Made by a program: the position numbers and the translations under genes | Notes under the pieces: generated by a model | The model's input: the letters and a program-made list of their open reading frames with translations, nothing else | The model's database searches: none | What the model was told of the DNA's origin: nothing | Source: Starkeya sp. ORNL1 | GTDB taxonomy: Bacteria; Pseudomonadota; Alphaproteobacteria; Rhizobiales; Xanthobacteraceae | NCBI RefSeq assembly: GCF_012971745.1 | Contig: NZ_CP048834.1 | Coordinates: 5,961,001 to 6,025,000 of the forward strand | DNA: 64,000 nt | Direction of reading: 5' to 3' | Shown here: piece by piece, positions 38,266 through 47,450 of the stretch | How positions within the stretch are numbered: position 1 is the stretch's first letter | Layout: the number at the start of each line of letters is the position of its first letter

Positions 38266-39371
38266 GCGGCTTCCTCGTCCGGGGCGAATCCAGCCACCTC
38301 ATGCATATCAGGATGCACGATGGCGAGCGCCTTGAAGAGTTCCCCCATGTCGCGGGCGCCGCGTCCCGTCAAGCGCGCCGCTGCGGCGTCGACGGCAGTG
38401 CGGGCTTCTGGCGCGGCGTCGCGCTTCAGCCGCTCGGCGCGCTGCGTGAGGCCGAGGCGCTCGAGCAGCGTAGCTTGCGTGACCGGACCGAAGGCGCGCG
38501 CACCGGCGGCCTTCGCCGCACGAGCAAGAGCGCCGAAATCGACATGTGCGGTCAGGTCTGCTTCGCCCGGGTGCGCCAACGGGTCATCGAAGGCGTGATC
38601 GCGCAGTGCCTGCAACGTGTCGCCGAAGCCGCCGGCATGGCCATAATCAATGGCGAGCACGGCGCCGCCCTGCATTGTCACGCGTTCAGCGAGCGTGCGG
38701 GCGATACCGAAGCCGGCGGGACAGATTTCGAAGATGCTGCCCGGCGGCTGGCGGACGAGACGGGCTTCCGCCTCCGCGTCGAGCCGGGCCCCGGGACGCA
38801 GGCCCCAGCTGAGCGCCCCGTCGTCGGCGATGCCGACCATGCGCTCGGCAAGGCCTTCCGGCGTGCGGATGAACTGGCGGATCGGCAGCGCGTCGAAGAA
38901 CTCATTGGCGAGCGCTATCAGCGGGCCGGGCGGCAACTCGGCCACGCGCGCGCACCATTCGACGGTGTAGGCGGCCAATGTCTCCTCCTGCCTGGCGCGC
39001 AGGCGCTTCGAGGCCTCCACCAGCACCACCCGCATGGCGTCGTGGAAGCCGGGCACGATCCGCGTCGCGCGCAGCATGTCCGCCATCATGGTGCCACGGC
39101 CGGGGCCGAGCTCCGCGAGCACAAAGGGCGAGGGGCTACCAATGCGCAGCCAACTGTCCGCGGCCCACAGCCCGAGCAATTCGCCAAACACCTGGCTGAT
39201 CTCGGGGGCGGTGATGAAATCGCCCTTCGCCCCGAACACCTCGGCCGTGGTGTAGTAGCCGCTCGCCGGATCGAACAGGCAGCGCTCCATATAGTCGGCC
39301 GCCGTCATCGGTCCGGTGGCGGCGATATCGCGCGCCAGCCGCCGGCCCAGTTCGGTGCCGCCCGCGCCCAT
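38262..39371 (-). CDS. Class I SAM-dependent methyltransferase, MidA/NDUFAF7 family
   Basis: The 369-residue product begins with a family-typical helix (DIAATGPMTAADYMERCLFD) and SGYYTTAEVFGAKGDFITAP. The SAM site follows (VLAELGPGRGTMMADMLRA), then ALANEFFDALPIRQFIRT. Mitochondrial relatives dimethylate an arginine of a complex I subunit and are needed for assembly, so a role in respiratory complex I is inferred. It overlaps lgt by one base and pgeF by 4 bp. Confidence 0.92.
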   Translation of the reverse strand: MGAGGTELGRRLARDIAATGPMTAADYMERCLFDPASGYYTTAEVFGAKGDFITAPEISQVFGELLGLWAADSWLRIGSPSPFVLAELGPGRGTMMADMLRATRIVPGFHDAMRVVLVEASKRLRARQEETLAAYTVEWCARVAELPPGPLIALANEFFDALPIRQFIRTPEGLAERMVGIADDGALSWGLRPGARLDAEAEARLVRQPPGSIFEICPAGFGIARTLAERVTMQGGAVLAIDYGHAGGFGDTLQALRDHAFDDPLAHPGEADLTAHVDFGALARAAKAAGARAFGPVTQATLLERLGLTQRAERLKRDAAPEARTAVDAAAARLTGRGARDMGELFKALAIVHPDMHEVAGFAPDEEAA

Positions 39372-40204
39372 CAGCTCTGCGGCGCGGCTTGCAGCGCCGG
39401 GCGGCGCATGGCGCGGGCAATGAGGGTGCCGCCGACCAGCAGCATCGGCAGCGACAGGATCATGCCCATGGTCAGCCAGCCGCCATAGAGATAGCCGAGC
39501 TGGACGTCGGGCTCGCGCACGAATTCGATGGCTATGCGGGCGCAGCCATAGAGGAAGACGAACAGGCCGGCGATGAGGCCCGGCCGGGCCAGCGCGCCGC
39601 GGCGCACCGCGAGCATCAGGATGGCGAACATCAACAGCCCTTCGAGGCCGGCCTCATAAAGCTGGCTCGGGTGGCGTGGCAGCTCGCCAGCATTGGGGAA
39701 TACCATGGCCCAGGGCACGTCGCTCACCCGGCCCCACAACTCGCCATTGATGAAATTGGCGAGGCGGCCGAGGAAAAGTCCGATCGGCACCACCGCGGCG
39801 GCGATGTCGAGCATGGAGATCAGCGGCAGGCGGCGGCTACGGCAGAACAGCCACATGGCGAGAATGGAGCCGAGGAAGCCGCCATGGAAGGCCATGCCGC
39901 CATGCCAGAGGGTGAGCGCCTCCAGCGGGTGCTCGAGATAGTAGGAAGAATTATAGAACAGCACATAGCCGATGCGCCCACCGAGGATGACGCCGAAGGC
40001 GATCCACACCACGGCGTCGTCGAAATCCTGCGGCGGGATGCGCGACTTGCCGCCCCACAGCGCATCATTGGCGCACAGCCGCTTCGACAGCCACCAGCCG
40101 AGCAGCAGGCCGCCAATGTAGGCGAGCGCGTACCAGCGTATGGCGAAGGGGCCGAGCTCGATCAGCACCGGGTCGATATGGGGGAAGGGGAGGGCAAAGA
40201 GCAT
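39371..40204 (-). CDS. lgt: Phosphatidylglycerol--prolipoprotein diacylglyceryl transferase
   Basis: The 277-residue inner-membrane protein has about seven hydrophobic segments and the Lgt signature GLFLGRLANFINGELWGR, with the preceding HGGMAFHGGFLGS motif. It transfers diacylglyceryl from phosphatidylglycerol to the lipobox cysteine, the first step of lipoprotein maturation. It leads the minus-strand run with midA and pgeF and is divergent from ubiK. A family 3 repeat lies between the two. Confidence 0.95.
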   Translation of the reverse strand: MLFALPFPHIDPVLIELGPFAIRWYALAYIGGLLLGWWLSKRLCANDALWGGKSRIPPQDFDDAVVWIAFGVILGGRIGYVLFYNSSYYLEHPLEALTLWHGGMAFHGGFLGSILAMWLFCRSRRLPLISMLDIAAAVVPIGLFLGRLANFINGELWGRVSDVPWAMVFPNAGELPRHPSQLYEAGLEGLLMFAILMLAVRRGALARPGLIAGLFVFLYGCARIAIEFVREPDVQLGYLYGGWLTMGMILSLPMLLVGGTLIARAMRRPALQAAPQS

Positions 40205-40283
40205 CGGCGCGATTCCGGAAGCCTGCGTCGCGCCGTCTTGCCCGCGTCGCGTGGCTGGATCAAGACGGGGGGCTCCATTCGCT

Positions 40284-40379
40284 CGTCGTCATCCCGGCCG
40301 CAGCGCAGCGGAGAGCCGGGATCGCTCTCCGATGTTTGGGCGATCCTGGATCGGCCTTGCAGCCGTCCGGGATGACGAC
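40284..40379. repeat. Dispersed palindromic repeat, family 3 (inverted second copy)
   Basis: It starts GTCGTCATCCCGGCCGC and ends CCGTCCGGGATGACGAC, with inner GCCGGGATCG and GATCCTGGATCGG blocks. Layout matches the element at 11180 but in opposite orientation. It lies in the lgt-ubiK divergent gap. Confidence 0.8.
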
Positions 40380-40492
40380 AAGTTGGTGTCCATCCTCAAC
40401 CAAAACCCGTGAAAACGCCGCCATGCCCTTGCAGCGGGCGGCGCGGCGCACCATTGTCCCTTGGCAAGGCGACACGCCCGGAGACGAAGGAC

Positions 40493-40759
40493 ATGACCCA
40501 GACCACCGGCCGCATCTTCGACGAGTTCGCACGGCTGATGAACGACGCCGCCGGCGTCGCGACCGGCGTGCGCCGCGAGGCCGAGACCGTGATGCGCTCG
40601 CAGGCGGAGCGCGTCCTGCGCGAGCTCGACGTGGTCACCCGCGATGAACTCGACACGGTGCGGGATCTCGCCAGTGCGGCGCGCGAGGAGAATGAGCGGC
40701 TCGCCGCTCGCATTGCCGAGCTCGAGACGCGGCTCGCCAAACTCGAGGCGGGACACTGA
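40493..40759 (+). CDS. ubiK: Accessory factor UbiK family protein
   Basis: The 88-residue product is mostly helical, with FDEFARLMNDAAGVATGVRR at the N-terminus and a coiled-coil C-terminus (ARIAELETRLAKLEAGH). This matches UbiK/YqiC (BMFP domain), which binds the UbiJ-containing ubiquinone synthesis complex in proteobacteria and fuses membranes in vitro. The start is the ATG before TQTTGRI; longer starts read into the upstream region. Confidence 0.88.
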   Translation: MTQTTGRIFDEFARLMNDAAGVATGVRREAETVMRSQAERVLRELDVVTRDELDTVRDLASAAREENERLAARIAELETRLAKLEAGH

Positions 40760-41017
40760 ACGGGGCACGCAATGCCTGTCGCTTTGCCTGGGCTGTGGAC
40801 GTGGCCTCTCGAGGCTTGCCGCATTCAGGCGAATCCCGGACACCAGACACGCGGTCGCACCCTGGCGATCGCGGCCAGACGGTCGTAGCGAGGTACGCAT
40901 TCAGCGCGATATAGTGGGTGATGTGGCGATTCGTTTGATATCTCAAGTGGTTCGCCGGCTCTGTATTCGCGTTGCGTGCGTTCGACCCTCCCCGCGTCCA
41001 TCCTCGCGAGGTCGAGC

Positions 41018-41515
41018 ATGACCTATACCGATTTCGAAGCCGAGACCCGTGCCAATCCGCTCGATCAGGTCGAGCGCATGGCGGCGTTGAACGAATGGTC
41101 GTTCGAGCGCTCCGCCGAGGACGAGATCACCATCTCACTCGAAGGCCGCTGGACCGACTGCCACGTCTCCTTCCAATGGATGGACGAGGTGGAATCGCTG
41201 CACGTCGCCTGTGCCTTCGACCTCAAGGTGCCGGAGAAGCGCAAGACCGAAGTGCTGCGCCTGCTCTCGCTCATCAATGAGCAGATGTGGGTCGGGCATT
41301 TCGACCTGTGGTCCAAGGAAGGCGTCATCATGTTCCGCCACGCCTTGTTGCTGGCGGGTGCGGAGGCGACCGACCGGCAGGTGGAAGTGCTGATGGAATG
41401 CGCCGTTGAGGCGGTGGAGCGCTATTTCCCGGCGTTCCAATTCGTCGTATGGGCAGGCAAATCGGCGCGCGAGGCGATGGACGCCACGCTGTTCGAGACG
41501 GTCGGCGAAGCGTAA
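41018..41515 (+). CDS. YbjN domain-containing protein
   Basis: The 165-residue product has a YbjN-like fold: NPLDQVERMAALNEWSFERS, ITISLEGRWTDCHVSFQWMD, LLSLINEQMWVGHFDLWS and MFRHALLLAGAEAT. YbjN proteins resemble type III secretion chaperones and affect motility and stress when overexpressed in E. coli; the molecular role is unknown. It is cytosolic. It is followed by proC after 48 bp, an order often seen in alphaproteobacteria. Confidence 0.9.
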   Translation: MTYTDFEAETRANPLDQVERMAALNEWSFERSAEDEITISLEGRWTDCHVSFQWMDEVESLHVACAFDLKVPEKRKTEVLRLLSLINEQMWVGHFDLWSKEGVIMFRHALLLAGAEATDRQVEVLMECAVEAVERYFPAFQFVVWAGKSAREAMDATLFETVGEA

Positions 41516-41563
41516 AGGCAGGCGCGCGCCGGCCAGCGAAGGAGCTGCCGTGCGGGTGCCGCC

Positions 41564-42388
41564 ATGCCAAGCCTTTCCGATATTCCCGGTCGCGTCATAC
41601 TGGTCGGCGCCGGCAAGATGGGCGGCGCCATGCTGGAAGGCTGGCTCTCGCTCGGGCTCGATCCCTCGCGCATCGCGGTGATCGATCCCGGCCCGCCGCC
41701 GGAGATCGCGGCGCTGCTGGCGCACCATTCCATTCCGCTCAATCCGCTGAATGGCGGCCCGCCCACTGTGCTGTTGCTGGCGGTGAAGCCGCAGGTCGCA
41801 CCCGGCGTTCTGCAAAAGGTGGCGCCGCTCGCCGATGCCCATACGCTCGTCGTCTCGGTGATGGCCGGGCGCACGCTGGACTTTCTCGAAGCCGCCTTTG
41901 CGCCGGGCATGGCGGTGGTGCGCTCCATCCCCAACACGCCCGCGGCGATCGGGCGCGGCATCACCGTGGCGGTGCCGAACGGTGCTGTCACCGCCGACCA
42001 GATGAGCATTGCCGACGCGCTGCTGCGGGCCACTGGCGGGGTGGAATGGGTCGAGGACGAGGCGCTGATCGACGTCGCCACCGCGGTCTCCGGTTCCGGG
42101 CCGGCCTATGTGTTCCTGCTTGCCGAGGCGCTGGCGCAAGCCGGCGTGGCCGCGGGCCTGGCGCCCGACATGGCCGATCGGCTGGCGCGGGCGACGGTCT
42201 CCGGGGCAGGGGAACTCATCGCCCGCACCGGCATCGATCCGGCGACGCTGCGCAAGAACGTCACCTCGCCGAACGGCACGACTGCCGCCGCGCTGGCGAT
42301 CCTGATGGACGAGAAGGCCGGCTTTACCCCGTTGCTCACCGAAGCAGTGGCGGCGGCGGCGCGGCGCTCGCGCGAACTCGCGAGTTGA
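41564..42388 (+). CDS. proC: Pyrroline-5-carboxylate reductase
   Basis: The 274-residue product begins with a Rossmann motif (VILVGAGKMGGAMLEGW). It contains SIPNTPAAIGRGITV and the C-terminal signature AVSGSGPAYVFLLAEALAQA with SPNGTTAAAL. It reduces pyrroline-5-carboxylate to proline with NAD(P)H. The gene is cotranscribed with the YbjN-domain gene, judging by the small gap. A palindrome with terminator-like arms follows it. Confidence 0.95.
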   Translation: MPSLSDIPGRVILVGAGKMGGAMLEGWLSLGLDPSRIAVIDPGPPPEIAALLAHHSIPLNPLNGGPPTVLLLAVKPQVAPGVLQKVAPLADAHTLVVSVMAGRTLDFLEAAFAPGMAVVRSIPNTPAAIGRGITVAVPNGAVTADQMSIADALLRATGGVEWVEDEALIDVATAVSGSGPAYVFLLAEALAQAGVAAGLAPDMADRLARATVSGAGELIARTGIDPATLRKNVTSPNGTTAAALAILMDEKAGFTPLLTEAVAAAARRSRELAS

Positions 42389-42420
42389 ATGGAGGCCTGG
42401 ACACGCGTGTCATGATGTAG

Positions 42421-42466
42421 AGCATGTTCCGCAAAAGTTGGGAGACTTTTGCGACGAGAACATGCT
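42421..42466. repeat. Palindromic repeat, family 5 (AGCATGTTC...GAACATGCT)
   Basis: AGCATGTTC and GCAAAAGT on the left pair with ACTTTTGC and GAACATGCT on the right around a TGGGAG loop. Similar elements are widespread between genes in Rhizobiales. It could also act as a transcription terminator for proC, but no T run follows on the plus strand. Confidence 0.7.
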
Positions 42467-42599
42467 CCACCGTACTGCATCTAGAGCACTATCTTATCGC
42501 TCGGATTATTCCATCCGGCGGATAGGGCTCTCGCCCCTTCTCCTGAGGCGATTGCGGGCATAGCTTCAGGTGAGGCGACGCAAAAGCGAGGAGGCTCCC

Positions 42600-43280
42600 A
42601 TGGCACGTTCTCCCGGCGGTTCCAAAGGCGCGGCGGCGGCACCCGCCGGCCGCGACGCAATCCTCGAAGCCTTCCTCGCCTTGCTCGGCGAGAAGTCCTT
42701 CGATTCCATCAGCCTGCTCGAGGTCGCCAACAAGGCGGAGGTGAGCCTCGCCGATCTGCGGGCCTCGTTCGGCTCGACCTTCGACATGGTCTCCGCCTTC
42801 ATCCGCGACACCGACCGCAAGGTGCTGGCGAGCCAGGGCAACGACATGGATGACCAGTCGCCGCGCGACCGGCTGTTCGACGTGCTGATGCGCCGGCTCG
42901 ATGCGCTGGCGCCGCACAAGGCGGCGGTGCGCTCGCTGGGTGAGAGCGCGCGGCGCCACCCGATGTTCGCGCTCGGCCTCAACAAGCTCACCGTGCGCTC
43001 GCAGCAATGGATGCTGGCGGCGGCGAAGATCGACGTTGCCGGCCTGCGCGGCGCGGTGCGGGCGCAAGGGCTTGCCGTGCTGTTCGCCCGCGTGCTGACG
43101 GTGTGGCTGCGCGACGAGGATCCCGGCCTTGCCCGCACCATGGCGACGCTCGACCGTGAGCTCGACAAGGGTGAGCGGGCGCTCGGCCTGATGCACAATG
43201 TCTGCCGGATCGCCACCTGCGGCGGCCGGCGACGCCGTTCACGCACTGAGCCGGAACCCGATGCGCCGCTGGCGGCGTGA
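42600..43280 (+). CDS. TetR/AcrR family transcriptional regulator
   Basis: The 226-residue product has an N-terminal helix-turn-helix domain ([20 protein letters not shown], then [19 protein letters not shown]) and an alpha-helical ligand-binding region of about 150 residues. The ligand and targets are unknown. The C-terminus is basic and Arg-rich (CGGRRRRSR). The start is the ATG after GAGGCTCCC. It is followed by csaA on the same strand with no gap, so the two may be cotranscribed. Confidence 0.85.
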   Translation: MARSPGGSKGAAAAPAGRDAILEAFLALLGEKSFDSISLLEVANKAEVSLADLRASFGSTFDMVSAFIRDTDRKVLASQGNDMDDQSPRDRLFDVLMRRLDALAPHKAAVRSLGESARRHPMFALGLNKLTVRSQQWMLAAAKIDVAGLRGAVRAQGLAVLFARVLTVWLRDEDPGLARTMATLDRELDKGERALGLMHNVCRIATCGGRRRRSRTEPEPDAPLAA

Positions 43281-43303
43281 CGCAATCTGCATTGGAGGAC
43301 GCT

Positions 43304-43657
43304 TTGAGCCTGGCACCCATTGAGTCCATCGCCTTCGGCGACTTCCTCAAAGTCGACATCCGGGTCGGCACCATCATCCAGGCCGAGCCGTTCCCCGAGG
43401 CGCGCAAGCCGGCGATCAAGCTGATGATCGATTTCGGCCCGCATGTCGGGGTGAAGAAGTCCTCGGCGCAGATCACCGTGCACTATGCGCCGGAGGACCT
43501 GATCGGCCGCCAGGTCGCGGCGGTGGTGAATTTTCCGCCACGCCAGATCGGGCCGATCATGTCGGAAGTGCTCACCCTCGGCTTCCCGGACATGGAGGGC
43601 GAAGTGGTGCTGTTTGCGCCCGACCGCGAGGTGCCGAACGGGGCGCGACTGTTCTGA
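43304..43657 (+). CDS. csaA: tRNA-binding protein, CsaA-like
   Basis: The 117-residue OB-fold protein has [20 protein letters not shown], then [20 protein letters not shown] and a C-terminal [15 protein letters not shown], as in CsaA export chaperones and tRNA-binding domains. I chose TTG at 43304 because GGAGG lies 5 nt upstream and homologues start at that point. A GTG at 43277 would overlap the TetR stop but has no such box. In Bacillus CsaA helps protein export; in alphaproteobacteria its role is less clear. Confidence 0.9.
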   Translation: MSLAPIESIAFGDFLKVDIRVGTIIQAEPFPEARKPAIKLMIDFGPHVGVKKSSAQITVHYAPEDLIGRQVAAVVNFPPRQIGPIMSEVLTLGFPDMEGEVVLFAPDREVPNGARLF

Positions 43658-43689
43658 ACCATCTTCCCTTGAGGATGGCCGCGCCTTTT

Positions 43690-43832
43690 CTTGTCGTGGC
43701 CGGGCTTGTCCCGGCCATCTCGGCCTCTGAAGGCGCAGTCAGGTATCGAGATCCCCGGCGAAAGCCGAGGCTGTTGCCTCGGCGTCTCCCGAGAGACGGT
43801 GACCATAGGTCCCCTTTGGCCGGGGATGACGG
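43690..43832. repeat. Composite palindromic repeat, family 4 (GGCCGGGCTTGTCCCGGCC type)
   Basis: GGCCGGGCTTGTCCCGGCC is a near-perfect palindrome near 43698. Further inverted blocks (CCCCGGCGAAAGCCGAGG, GCCGGGGATGAC) follow to about 43832. It fills the gap between csaA and the barrel gene and resembles repeats found between many Hyphomicrobiales genes. Confidence 0.7.
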
Positions 43833-43859
43833 TCGATTTCGCAATTATGGGTCGTCTTC

Positions 43860-44768
43860 TCAGAAGTGGTAGTTGATGCCGACCCGCACGGTCTGCCATT
43901 GCGCGTCGGCGGTGTTGGACGCGTTGACCACGCGGCCGCCGGCGTTGGTGTCGTTCCTATAGGCAGGAGTGGAAAGGTCGACCTTGGTCGATCCGAGATC
44001 GGTGTAGAGATATTCGGCCTTGATCGACCAATTGCTGGCCGCTGCCGGAAACCATTCCACGCCACCACCAAGCGTCCAGCCGACTTTCGTCTCGCTGGAG
44101 GAAGCCTCACCCGACCAATGCGATCCGGCAAACCCCAATTGTGCGTCGGGCAGAAACCCGCCAGTGTAATTGAGCTTCTGCCGGACGCTGCCATAAGCGA
44201 GACCGCCGGTACCGTAGATGAGCAGCGAGTCATTGAACGTCGTCACGCCAAGACGGGCGCGAACGGTGCCGAACCACTCGACCTCCTGGGTTACCTTGGA
44301 GTTTCCCTCGACCGCCCAATAATTGGGGTCGTTCGGATCGAATGCCGGGAAGAGCTGAATGGATGTCGTGTCGGAGGCGGATGCGTCGCCTTTGAGCCCG
44401 CTCCATTGGAAGTCGGTTTCCACGCCGAACAGCACGGAAGGCTGGAAGACGAAATTATAGCCGATCTGCCCGCCGCCAATCACGCCGTCTAGGTTCGCCG
44501 AGGTTCTCCAGGACGGTCCCTCGTTGGTGTACCACTCGGTGTCGAAACTATCGTGGGTGGTGTTCTCGTAATAGGTCTGGCCACCGGTGCTGTGACCACC
44601 CGCATTGAAGCCATAGCCGATGTTGAGGCCGCCATAGAAGCCAGCCCAATTGGGCCCGACCGGGACCACCGGCGCGGCCTTCACGGGATAAGCCGCGGAA
44701 AGGTCGGCGGCGTATGCCGCCGGCGCGGACACCACGGTCGCCAGCAATATCAGGACGAGCCTTTTCAT
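43860..44768 (-). CDS. Outer membrane beta-barrel protein (Omp25/31-like)
   Basis: The 302-residue product has a signal peptide (MKRLVLILLATVVSAPAAYA) followed by a PVKAAPVVPVGPNWAGFYGG segment. It then has alternating polar and hydrophobic strands and ends TVRVGINYHF, with the C-terminal Phe required for barrel assembly. This matches the Omp25/Omp31 porin-like family, which includes Brucella surface antigens. It is the largest of three such proteins in this window. The long region upstream holds its promoter. Confidence 0.88.
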   Translation of the reverse strand: MKRLVLILLATVVSAPAAYAADLSAAYPVKAAPVVPVGPNWAGFYGGLNIGYGFNAGGHSTGGQTYYENTTHDSFDTEWYTNEGPSWRTSANLDGVIGGGQIGYNFVFQPSVLFGVETDFQWSGLKGDASASDTTSIQLFPAFDPNDPNYWAVEGNSKVTQEVEWFGTVRARLGVTTFNDSLLIYGTGGLAYGSVRQKLNYTGGFLPDAQLGFAGSHWSGEASSSETKVGWTLGGGVEWFPAAASNWSIKAEYLYTDLGSTKVDLSTPAYRNDTNAGGRVVNASNTADAQWQTVRVGINYHF

Positions 44769-45207
44769 AATCCCCAGGATCCCCAATCGATGGGCGAATA
44801 ACCCACGCCCCCGTGAAGCAGTGAACTGCCCACGGAACGATCCGCGAAATGTGCGAACCAGCCTCAAGATCGTTGTTTATAAAGTGCACTACAACTCTAG
44901 GCTCGTTCTGATTGTATCGGCAAGGCGTCTAGTTCGGGAAATAGAAATAAATAGAATCGGTTTTGCAGGTGATGCGTCGCCGCCACAGTCCCGACACCCG
45001 GTTCAGCGAGTCCGTGTCGAGACTAGCTCTCGAACCTGACTTCATTATTCCGTAGGGGCACGGTTCCGGTGACCATTCTTAAAGGTCGATCCTTAGCCGA
45101 CACCTCAAACGACCCCGTTTATGAGAATGGCGTCCTGCGGAGGCGCGGGTACTGCGAGTCTCAAGGAGAGCTGAAGCGCACCGGCGACGGCGCCATAGCG
45201 TGCCTGG
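44769..45207. other. Intergenic region upstream of the outer-membrane barrel gene
   Basis: No gene with supportable codon use is seen. The stretch near 44870-44960 is clearly AT-richer than its surroundings and probably holds the barrel gene promoter. I see no palindromic repeat and no RNA gene. Confidence 0.5.
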
Positions 45208-46704
45208 CTAGACCGGAATTCGCACGGTGGCCCGCAATCCGCCGAGCGGGCTATCCCCGAGCACGATGTCGCCGCCATGGGCGCGAGCGGCGTCGCGGGC
45301 GATGGTGAGGCCGAGGCCGGAGCCGCCGGCATCCTGGTTGCGGGCGTCGTCGAGCCGCAGGAAGGGACGGAACACGTCCTCGCGGCGGTCGGTCGGGATG
45401 CCCGGGCCGTCATCGTCGACCGTCACCACCAGCCAGCGGGCGTCGCGCGCGCCATTGATCTCGATCCGCCTGGCATAGCGCCAGCCATTGGCGACGAGGT
45501 TGCCGATGCAACGGCGGAAGGCGTCGGCGCGCACCGTCACCTGCGGGGCGCCGCGGAAGCTGGCGCTGGCCCGGGCGCCATGGCGCTCGGCGTTCACCCG
45601 CATGTCGTCGAGCAAGGCGGCGACGTCGACCTGCACCGGCGGCTCGCCGGCATCGTCGCGGGTGAAGGCGAGATAGGCCTCCAGCATGCTTTGCAGTTCG
45701 TCGACATCCTTGCGCAGCGCGTCGGTCTCGCGATCTTCGAGGAAAGCGAGTTCCAGCTTGAAGCGGGTGAGGATGGTGCGCATGTCGTGGCTGACGCCGG
45801 CGAGCATGGTTGTGCGCTGTTCGATCTGGCGCTCGATGCGACGCTTCATCTCGATGAAGGCGCGCGCGGCGCCACGCACCTCGCGGGCGCCGCGCGGGTG
45901 GAAGTCCACCACCTCGCGGCCCTTGCCGAACGCCTCCGCGGCATCGGCCAGCGCCTCGATCGGCTTGATCTGGTTGCGCAGGAACAGGATGGCGACGGCG
46001 AGCAGCACCAGCGAGGTGCCCACCATCCAGATCAGGAAGATGTGGGAGTTGGACAGATAGGCCTGGCTGCGCTTGGCGAAGACCCGCAGCACTTGGCCAT
46101 CGAGTTGGACCCGCACCTCGATGAGGTTCGAATTGCCGACCGTGTCGGTCCAGAACGGCTTGCGCAGCCGCTTGCCGAGCTCGCTGGTGAAATTGGAATC
46201 GAGGATGGAGAAGAACGGCTTCGGTCCCGGCGGCGGCAGATGCTGGCCGGGCAGGAAGTCGAGATTCATGTTCATACGGTCCTGGGCGATGTCCTTGATC
46301 CGCTCCAGGTCCGCGGCGTTCGGGAAGGCGAGGGAGAGGTCGACCAGTGCCGTGATGTCCTGCGAGACCGCGGCGGACAGGCGGCGGGTGACGGTGTTGT
46401 AGTGCCGCTCCATGAAGACGAAGGCCAGCACCGATTGCAGCACCACCATCGGGGTGACGATGATGATGAGCGAACGGGCATAGAGCCCCTTCGGCATGAC
46501 GCGGTTGAACCACGCGCCGAAGCGCTCATTGTTGCGGCGGGCACGGGCCAACACCTTGCGCAGCCGCGCTTCATAGCGGCTCTTCGGCATGACGCGGTTG
46601 AACCACGCCCCGAGGCGCTCATTGTTGCGGCGGGCACGGACCACCACTTCGCGCAGCCGCGAGCGGGCTGCGCCGAGGAGCGGATGGGTTTCGGGCAAGC
46701 TCAA
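45208..46704 (-). CDS. Sensor histidine kinase (EnvZ-like)
   Basis: The 498-residue kinase has an N-terminal cytoplasmic stretch with a 31-residue tandem duplication (RRNNERLGAWFNRVMPK twice) and two membrane segments (LIIIVTPMVVLQSVLAFVF and IFLIWMVGTSLVLLAVAILF) flanking a periplasmic loop. A HAMP-type linker follows. The H box is MLAGVSHDMRTILTRFKLEL, the N box lies around RCIGNLVANGWRYA, and VDDDGPGIP and GGSGLGLTIARD complete ATP binding. Its response regulator is encoded upstream with a 4-bp overlap. The signal is unknown; osmotic or envelope sensing is inferred from family resemblance. Confidence 0.93.
   Translation of the reverse strand: MSLPETHPLLGAARSRLREVVVRARRNNERLGAWFNRVMPKSRYEARLRKVLARARRNNERFGAWFNRVMPKGLYARSLIIIVTPMVVLQSVLAFVFMERHYNTVTRRLSAAVSQDITALVDLSLAFPNAADLERIKDIAQDRMNMNLDFLPGQHLPPPGPKPFFSILDSNFTSELGKRLRKPFWTDTVGNSNLIEVRVQLDGQVLRVFAKRSQAYLSNSHIFLIWMVGTSLVLLAVAILFLRNQIKPIEALADAAEAFGKGREVVDFHPRGAREVRGAARAFIEMKRRIERQIEQRTTMLAGVSHDMRTILTRFKLELAFLEDRETDALRKDVDELQSMLEAYLAFTRDDAGEPPVQVDVAALLDDMRVNAERHGARASASFRGAPQVTVRADAFRRCIGNLVANGWRYARRIEINGARDARWLVVTVDDDGPGIPTDRREDVFRPFLRLDDARNQDAGGSGLGLTIARDAARAHGGDIVLGDSPLGGLRATVRIPV
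46490..46675. repeat. 93-bp in-frame tandem duplication inside the histidine kinase gene
   Basis: Two adjacent 93-bp units (46490-46582 and 46583-46675) each encode a version of the ARRNNER...GAWFNRVMPK segment. They differ at a few positions (for example Leu versus Phe after RRNNER). Being a multiple of 3, the duplication keeps the frame. Confidence 0.85.
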
Positions 46705-47438
46705 GTGGCGACAACCAGGCGGTAGCCGATGCCGCGCACGGTCTGCACATAGACCGGATTGGCGGGATCGCGCTCGACCTTGCGGCGCAGCCGGTTGACC
46801 TGAACGTCGACGGCGCGGTCGCCGGCATTGGCGCCGGGAGCGACCAGCGCCTGGCGCGGCACCGTCTCGCCCGGACGCTCGGCCAGCACGCGCAGCATTT
46901 CGCGTTCGCGGTCGGTGAGGCGCACGGCCTCGCCATCGCGGGAGAGCTCGCCGCGCTCCAGATGGAAGACGAAGCTGCCGAAGCGCACGCTCTCGATCGC
47001 CTGCTTGGCCGGGATCGCGGAGCGCTTGAGGATATTGCCGATGCGCAGCAGCAATTCACGCGGCTCGAACGGCTTCGGCAGATAATCGTCGGCGCCGATC
47101 TCCAGGCCCTTGATGCGGTCTTCGGCCTCGGCGCGGGCGGTGAGCATCAGGATCGGCACGGCCGAGCCGTTACGCACCGATTTCGCAAGCTCGAGCCCCG
47201 ATTCGCCCGGCATCATGACGTCGAGGATCAAGAGATCGAAGCTGAGGCCACCGAGCCGGCCGCGGGCGTCCATCGCCGAGGCGGCGGTGGTGACGCGGTA
47301 GCCGTGCTCGGTGAGGAAGCGCGAGAGCAGGTCGCGAATGCGGCGGTCGTCATCGACCACCAGCAGATGCGGCGCGTCGTCCGCCGGTTTCGTTCCGCGC
47401 CGCACGCTGGCGGGAGCGGCCTCGGTGTGGTTCAGCAT
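46701..47438 (-). CDS. Response regulator, OmpR/PhoB family
   Basis: The 245-residue protein has a receiver domain (HLLVVDDDRRIRDLLSRFL, the phospho-acceptor Asp in LLILDVMMPGESGLE, and the Lys in DYLPKPFEPREL). A winged-helix DNA-binding domain follows (LTDREREMLRVLAERPGE, DVQVNRLRRKVERD, VRGIGYRLV). It would bind promoters when phosphorylated by the kinase encoded directly downstream (4-bp overlap). Outer-membrane barrel genes nearby are plausible targets, but no binding site was identified. Confidence 0.94.
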   Translation of the reverse strand: MLNHTEAAPASVRRGTKPADDAPHLLVVDDDRRIRDLLSRFLTEHGYRVTTAASAMDARGRLGGLSFDLLILDVMMPGESGLELAKSVRNGSAVPILMLTARAEAEDRIKGLEIGADDYLPKPFEPRELLLRIGNILKRSAIPAKQAIESVRFGSFVFHLERGELSRDGEAVRLTDREREMLRVLAERPGETVPRQALVAPGANAGDRAVDVQVNRLRRKVERDPANPVYVQTVRGIGYRLVVAT

Positions 47439-47450
47439 GGTGGGCTCCGG

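Noticed and set aside
42421..42466. Palindrome after proC considered as a plain terminator
   Set aside because: No T tract follows on the plus strand and similar elements are dispersed repeats in this order, so it is listed as a repeat.
45069..45308. Plus-strand open frame upstream of the histidine kinase end
   Set aside because: It has no ribosome-binding site, overlaps the kinase gene and has no recognisable product.
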